Source: Owenia fusiformis (taxonomy: Eukaryota; Annelida; Polychaeta; Sabellida; Oweniidae). From it: a stretch of DNA of 64,000 nt. The position numbers and the translations under genes were made by a program. How positions within the stretch are numbered: position 1 is the first letter of the stretch; every line of letters starts with the position of its first letter. Under the pieces are notes generated by a model. It did no database searches. It was not told the origin of the DNA and saw only the letters and a list, made by a program, of their open reading frames with translations. Of the stretch, positions 55,601 through 61,600 are shown piece after piece. The DNA lies in the NCBI GenBank assembly GCA_903813345.2, contig CAIIXF020000009.1, forward strand, positions 1,424,001 to 1,488,000, given 5' to 3'.

Positions 55601-58600
55601 AGTAGGCTCCTATACGTGTACATGTAAACCAGGATATAAAGGAGATGGCAGAGAATGCACTAGAGGTAAAACAATAAAAAAATCTAAAAATGCACATGGA
55701 AATCATCACTAAGTAATACTACCATAACTCCCACAATAATGAAAGCCAATGGTTGAAATTGCATGCTGGAAAAGAAAAACTCGGGATTTAGAGAACTGTT
55801 CAGTAAAATAGTATTGTTAGATTGAAGGGGAATCTCTACATGATGGTATTACACCGTAGCCCACGAAGCATGCAAACAATATGTTTAATATTGTAGTAAT
55901 CTGTTTTACTCCGTGTGTCAGTGTCAGTTGCTTTTGTACATCCCGTAACATATTCAAGTATTCAATGCATCGTTGGCTTGTATTGTGTCTGTATTGTATT
56001 ACATTTCTCTGACTCAAATATGTATGAGGATTTTTTAGTAATTTTATATGGCTTCTGTTCAGCAGTGTTGTTAAATAACATGAAATATTAACTTTCTTTA
56101 TCTAACAATGTTTTTGTTCAAATTCTTTATTAGTATAACAACAATTAATTCTAGAGAAAATTTCAGATGAAACATCTTTCACTTTCGCTTGCCCGACATT
56201 CAGTATTTTGAATGGCAAAGTGAAATTTCTTGAACGTGAAAACCGATCCGTAGCTAGGATAAGCTGCAAGAAGGATTACATTTTATCTGGGGAGAACAGA
56301 CTTGTTTGCAAGAAAGATGGAAAATGGCACAAAGAAAAACCAATCTGTGAAAGTATGATCAAGTTCTATTTTCCTTAGAATATTTTTCTTATAGATAATA
56401 ATAGTTTGAATCAAAGAGCAAGACATACTTTATTATATTGACAAGTATCTAGCGAGATCTATATATTTACTTATAAAAATTAAATGTTTATCTCATTTAT
56501 ATTTTTGATTTTATTCTTTTCGGAATGTTACACATTATTGTTGTCTGTTGAACGCATGTATGTTGTACATGGAACCTAAATTGTACTGGATTATATAATA
56601 TTGCTTTATATAATTTGACTTGTGATTGAGTATACGCGTACTGAACAATTTGAACACATGTTGTTGCCTAACGTTGTGTTGATTGTATTATTGTATCGTC
56701 GTATTTTGCTAACAGTACCTCATTGCAGGGTGTTTCAAAAAATGCAACTCACATAATTAACAATGCATATCTTTTTGACCGATAAATGTTGAACAATCTT
56801 TTTGACAGAGGTTAAGGTAGTTTAATGTTCTTTAACGTAATGTAGTAAAAGAGCGGGTGGTTATCTCAAACAATTTTAGATGATTCTAACTTGAATTATG
56901 AATATTGAGTTGATCATGAACATGGCTATATCTTTTAGACCAATTCATTATCTCTAAGAATAGTACAGGGTGTTTCATATGTTTGGACGCACCCCTCTAA
57001 ACTATTACATGTAGCATTTCAATCCTATTATGTTTTATGCCATCTTGTTCCTTATGAAAAGTTAAATATATTACAAACATTCAAAATCAAGGGGCTTTCC
57101 AGAAAAAGATACAACATATCAAAATATGCGGGTACAATCATTTTTGCAGCCAGTTCACTTTGTTGGTTACCCATCTCTAGTGATAAAGGTGGAACCAGCC
57201 ATTTTATAAATCCTGTATATATATCTTTGTGAATTATTGTCACACATATAATTTATTATTATTTATTTGATGTGTAATATATGTTTTTGATCACCTTTAT
57301 CACTGATGTTCTTCAGGGTTGCACTTATTGTCACGCCATTTTTGATACATGATCGTGTTATATTGTGATTCATGATCGTATCGGCAATACAATATGAATG
57401 TATGAGCGTGCATTAATGTACAGACCCGTTGAAATGGAGAATTGGGGTGTGTTGGTTGCGACTGCACTCCCTATGACACCCCTCACTTAAACTGAAAAGG
57501 GAACTTTTTATTATTTTTTTCTAATTGACTCTAACACTTTAGACGTGCATAGAAATCACTGAATAGCATTGTAACGCGTGCATACACCTACCAGAAAACA
57601 GTGAAATTAATTAGATTTTGATTTTTTTGTATCAAATACAAAACAATTCGAAAAAATCATAAAATAGTCTCCCTCCCAAAATAATTGAATAAATCCAATT
57701 CTGATTTTTTTCTTATATTTCTTACACTTAAAGTATTGGTAAAAGGATCTATCAAGAATCATCAGATGTCAAAAATCAACCTGGTATTGAACTATAGATG
57801 AACAGTGAAAATGATTTTTACCTTACCTATATTAAATTTAGAACTAAGGCGGGCTGTTTTATGTTACAGACTGAATGTGTTCATTATGTAATGATGAATG
57901 TAGGGATGACCTATGTCATAGATTGCTCAGATGTCATTTCTTTAGGGGTGAATTGAACGCCATGCCCTATTTAATAGTTTCGATTCAACCCTTCCATCTC
58001 TGTATTGAATGAATTTTTAATCTTACCAGAAGACATACAACTACATTGGCTACTAGGTAATAATATGTGTTTTTGAATTATTGGGATGACATTGGTTCTA
58101 AACTTGATTCTCTTTCCAGGAGATTTTTTAAGAAAGTATATATTACATTGAAAGATTGATTTTAATTTGTTTTATATTTGCATTGCACCCTTTGAGGTAT
58201 GGCAGCGTTATAAAGGTGAATAAAACAAATACAATTGAGTTTAACTCAGTATTTTTTTCAAAACATCACTTAAAGTGAAAAATTAGTAAATAAAGCTGAT
58301 CCTTGTATAACCCCTTTAATTATTCTCTTTGCCAAAATCTTATTCAATGGAATATTTAAAAAAAATTGAATATGTAAAGTAGGATTCATAATATCATTGA
58401 CATTTTAAGGTCAGAAATATCCAATTTTTACCATTTTACCATTACCATTTTGTTTTTAATAAAATTACCACACCCAAATGAAATATCATTACATATCAGG
58501 ATCAAAGTTACCTCTTATTTTTTATACTTACTGCTATTATTTGATTGTTTTTTTTTCAAACGCATATTTTTGACAGTAGCACCTTGGGGCAAGCCGTAGA

Positions 58601-61600
58601 GTCCTTTTATGCCACTATTTTGACTCCAGACGAGTAAAATGAACTGGCAATGAATCAATCTATAATGTCCATAAATCATTCATAATAATCTTGACCCAGC
58701 CATTGGTTTAGCCTACACAAGCCACTTAAAAAGCAATTTGGCGCATACTATACTATATGCTAAGTATTAAATTTAACCATCGTGAAGTTCGGCATATTAA
58801 AATCCAAACCTGTTGAATAGTTTGTGCCTAAATATACTACATTGTATAAAATGGAATTCAACCAAATGATTTTAAAATGCGTCTGAATTAGATATGCATA
58901 CAATGAAGTTCAAAAAAATAATTTCAAGGATTTTTACCAAATTAAATTGGTGTCTAAATGCACATATAAAATAAAAAAAAACATAAAGAACTACAACTAG
59001 ATTTTGAAATATCTTATTTACTGTTTTATCTCATACGTGTATATCTTATCCGTACTCTTTTAGGTATTCTTGAGATTCGGAACAATGACCCTAGTCCAGA
59101 CACGCACTGTAGTCATTTCAAGTATGGACGAGCGGAAGGAGACAAAAAAACTAAGAAATTCACTCCAGTCAAAACAATTCGACCCATCAAATATTTTGGA
59201 GTTACCCACCATGAGATATACGTGAGTTTATCTGATAAGAATTTAATATTCCCCATCAAGTATTTTAGAGGTTAACAACGTAAAATATACGCACGTTTAT
59301 CTGAGAATAATTTAATTCACCCGAAAACACGCATTTTGGAGTTGTCCACCGTGAGATATATGTTAGTTTATCTGATAATAATTCGCCAGTCAAAACCGTA
59401 AGTTGTTTTATTCCATAGTTAGCATGATATTCATAGGATAACATGTGAAAATAAAAACTGTATTTTTGTAATCAGTGGTAAAATATGATATTTTTGACAA
59501 ATTTTCACTTAACCATAGCATACGGTTTTTTAGCCATGACATACAGCGTCGTATGCGATGGTTTATGGATTTTTGCTACTTCAGACTCAAAACGAGGCTA
59601 AGTGTCAACATCGCCGGATCGTTTGGAAAATTCGAATTAAATGACTTAATTTCCGACGATTCTGATGACGACTTTAACTATGGAATAAAAAGAACATCCT
59701 ATGATTTACTCGTGATATGATTTTAATCCACTCATGGTTATTGATATCTGCACTCTCTCGCTACGCTCGCTCGTGCAGATATCATATCCATTCGTGGATA
59801 AAAATCATATCACTCATAAATCATAGGATATCCTCTATTTATACATTGGATAAATACGTTAGCACAGTTATCATTTAAGGATTAAAACGAATGACATATA
59901 TATTTATTTTATTTAGGAGATGAATGTACCTTAACGCATGGCAAAATCGTTTAAAATGAAAATCCATAATACATAATTTTGATTTCTGTTTAACTATTCT
60001 GAAAGTGTACTTTCTCCCTCAAAATCTAATTTTCAAATAATAAAATTGATAGGGATCTCAAAATAGCAATATGTCTGTTATAAAGTAAAAAATCATATTA
60101 TAGTATTTACTGTGATGTGTGTGTTGCTAGAGGTATCTTGTTTAGCTTCTAACATATACATTCACTATTTATTTAAAGAGACATAGAATACTGTACAGGA
60201 TGATCACTAAGTTCTGGGAATTTATCTGTAATTTAATTATTTTTCAACGAATTTCCTTGAAATTTTCAAGGTAAATGAGGAATGTAATTTTAGGCTGGAT
60301 GAAACAATCTTATTGTCATATGATATCACAATGGATAATTATTGTTACTATAGCAACATGACAAATGGCATAGCGGGTCAAGCAAAATTTGAATTCATTT
60401 TTATTTTACCCGATCCAAAAGTATGGTTAATTAATACCTATTTGCTTGACATATTTCTGTGACTTTTTATGTTTTCAAATATTTCTAACTTTGTTTTCTA
60501 AACTAACACCTGTATTGTGATATAGGAGCGTACTTTGCTCTATTTTATTATCATTCGTCAGACTCTCAAAGTCAAAATCACAACTCAAAATAGCCGGAGT
60601 TATCTTCCATTATGAATATGACCCCTCTCACTCCTCAAACTGCCCATACTACTTTAAAAGAATTGGGGTTCAAACAAGTTGGTTATGCCCCATATAAACC
60701 ATATAATATTCACCACATGAAGCATCATTAGGCTTCACAACATTTGGGTGTTGAAGGTACTTGAAGCATCATATGAGAAGTCATAAGTTTGATTCCGATA
60801 AGGGACTGATTCCAACAGCTTGAGCAAATCGTCAAGGGATACCAAATGGAAGACTAGAAAGCGTTTTTATGTACTAGGTTTGTCAACAGTGCATGTGCGT
60901 CCAGGCTAGTGGAAACAGTTATAAATGAAATGATCATCTCAGCAATGAAGAATACTTCTGAATAAATGACTTCAACAGTACTATTCTGCCTTTAGTACAA
61001 GTAGTTTGAACCATCCAGGCAAGATGAATATGTTTTGCAGGAAACGTTAAGATTAACATCAGTCACAAGTTGCTGACCCGCGGGCCTGTCAATTCAGAAT
61101 TGTACAATGTATATCTGCTTTCAACTCGAATGGTTGAGAAATCTTGCAATGGCAGACCAATTCCCAGAACGTAATGATCACCCTGTATATATATATTTAT
61201 AATTGTATCTAGATCAGTCAGTTGGGGCATGTGGCATTCGATAGATCAGCTAGAAAGGTAGCTCCGGACAATATGGCAAACTATTCAATGATAGCTGGGT
61301 TTATCCAAAGTGAACCAGAGAGGTTCCACGTGTATCATCAAATATACGTAACACAAGCAGACATCCTTGAATGTGCTAATGCAAAGGTCGTCGCCCAATC
61401 TGCAAATGAGGAGTTTAAGGCAGAACAACTTATTGTTATAACGTGGACTAACGAAGATACTCTCTGCCCCAATTGTACGGAGGTGAGGATGTCATATCAT
61501 TATCTAAACCGTTTACAAACTAATCCCAAACGTACAATAATGGCATATGTTAAGTAAGAAACGTGCAGTTGAAGACAAAAAATGCCAAACAAGACTGAAA

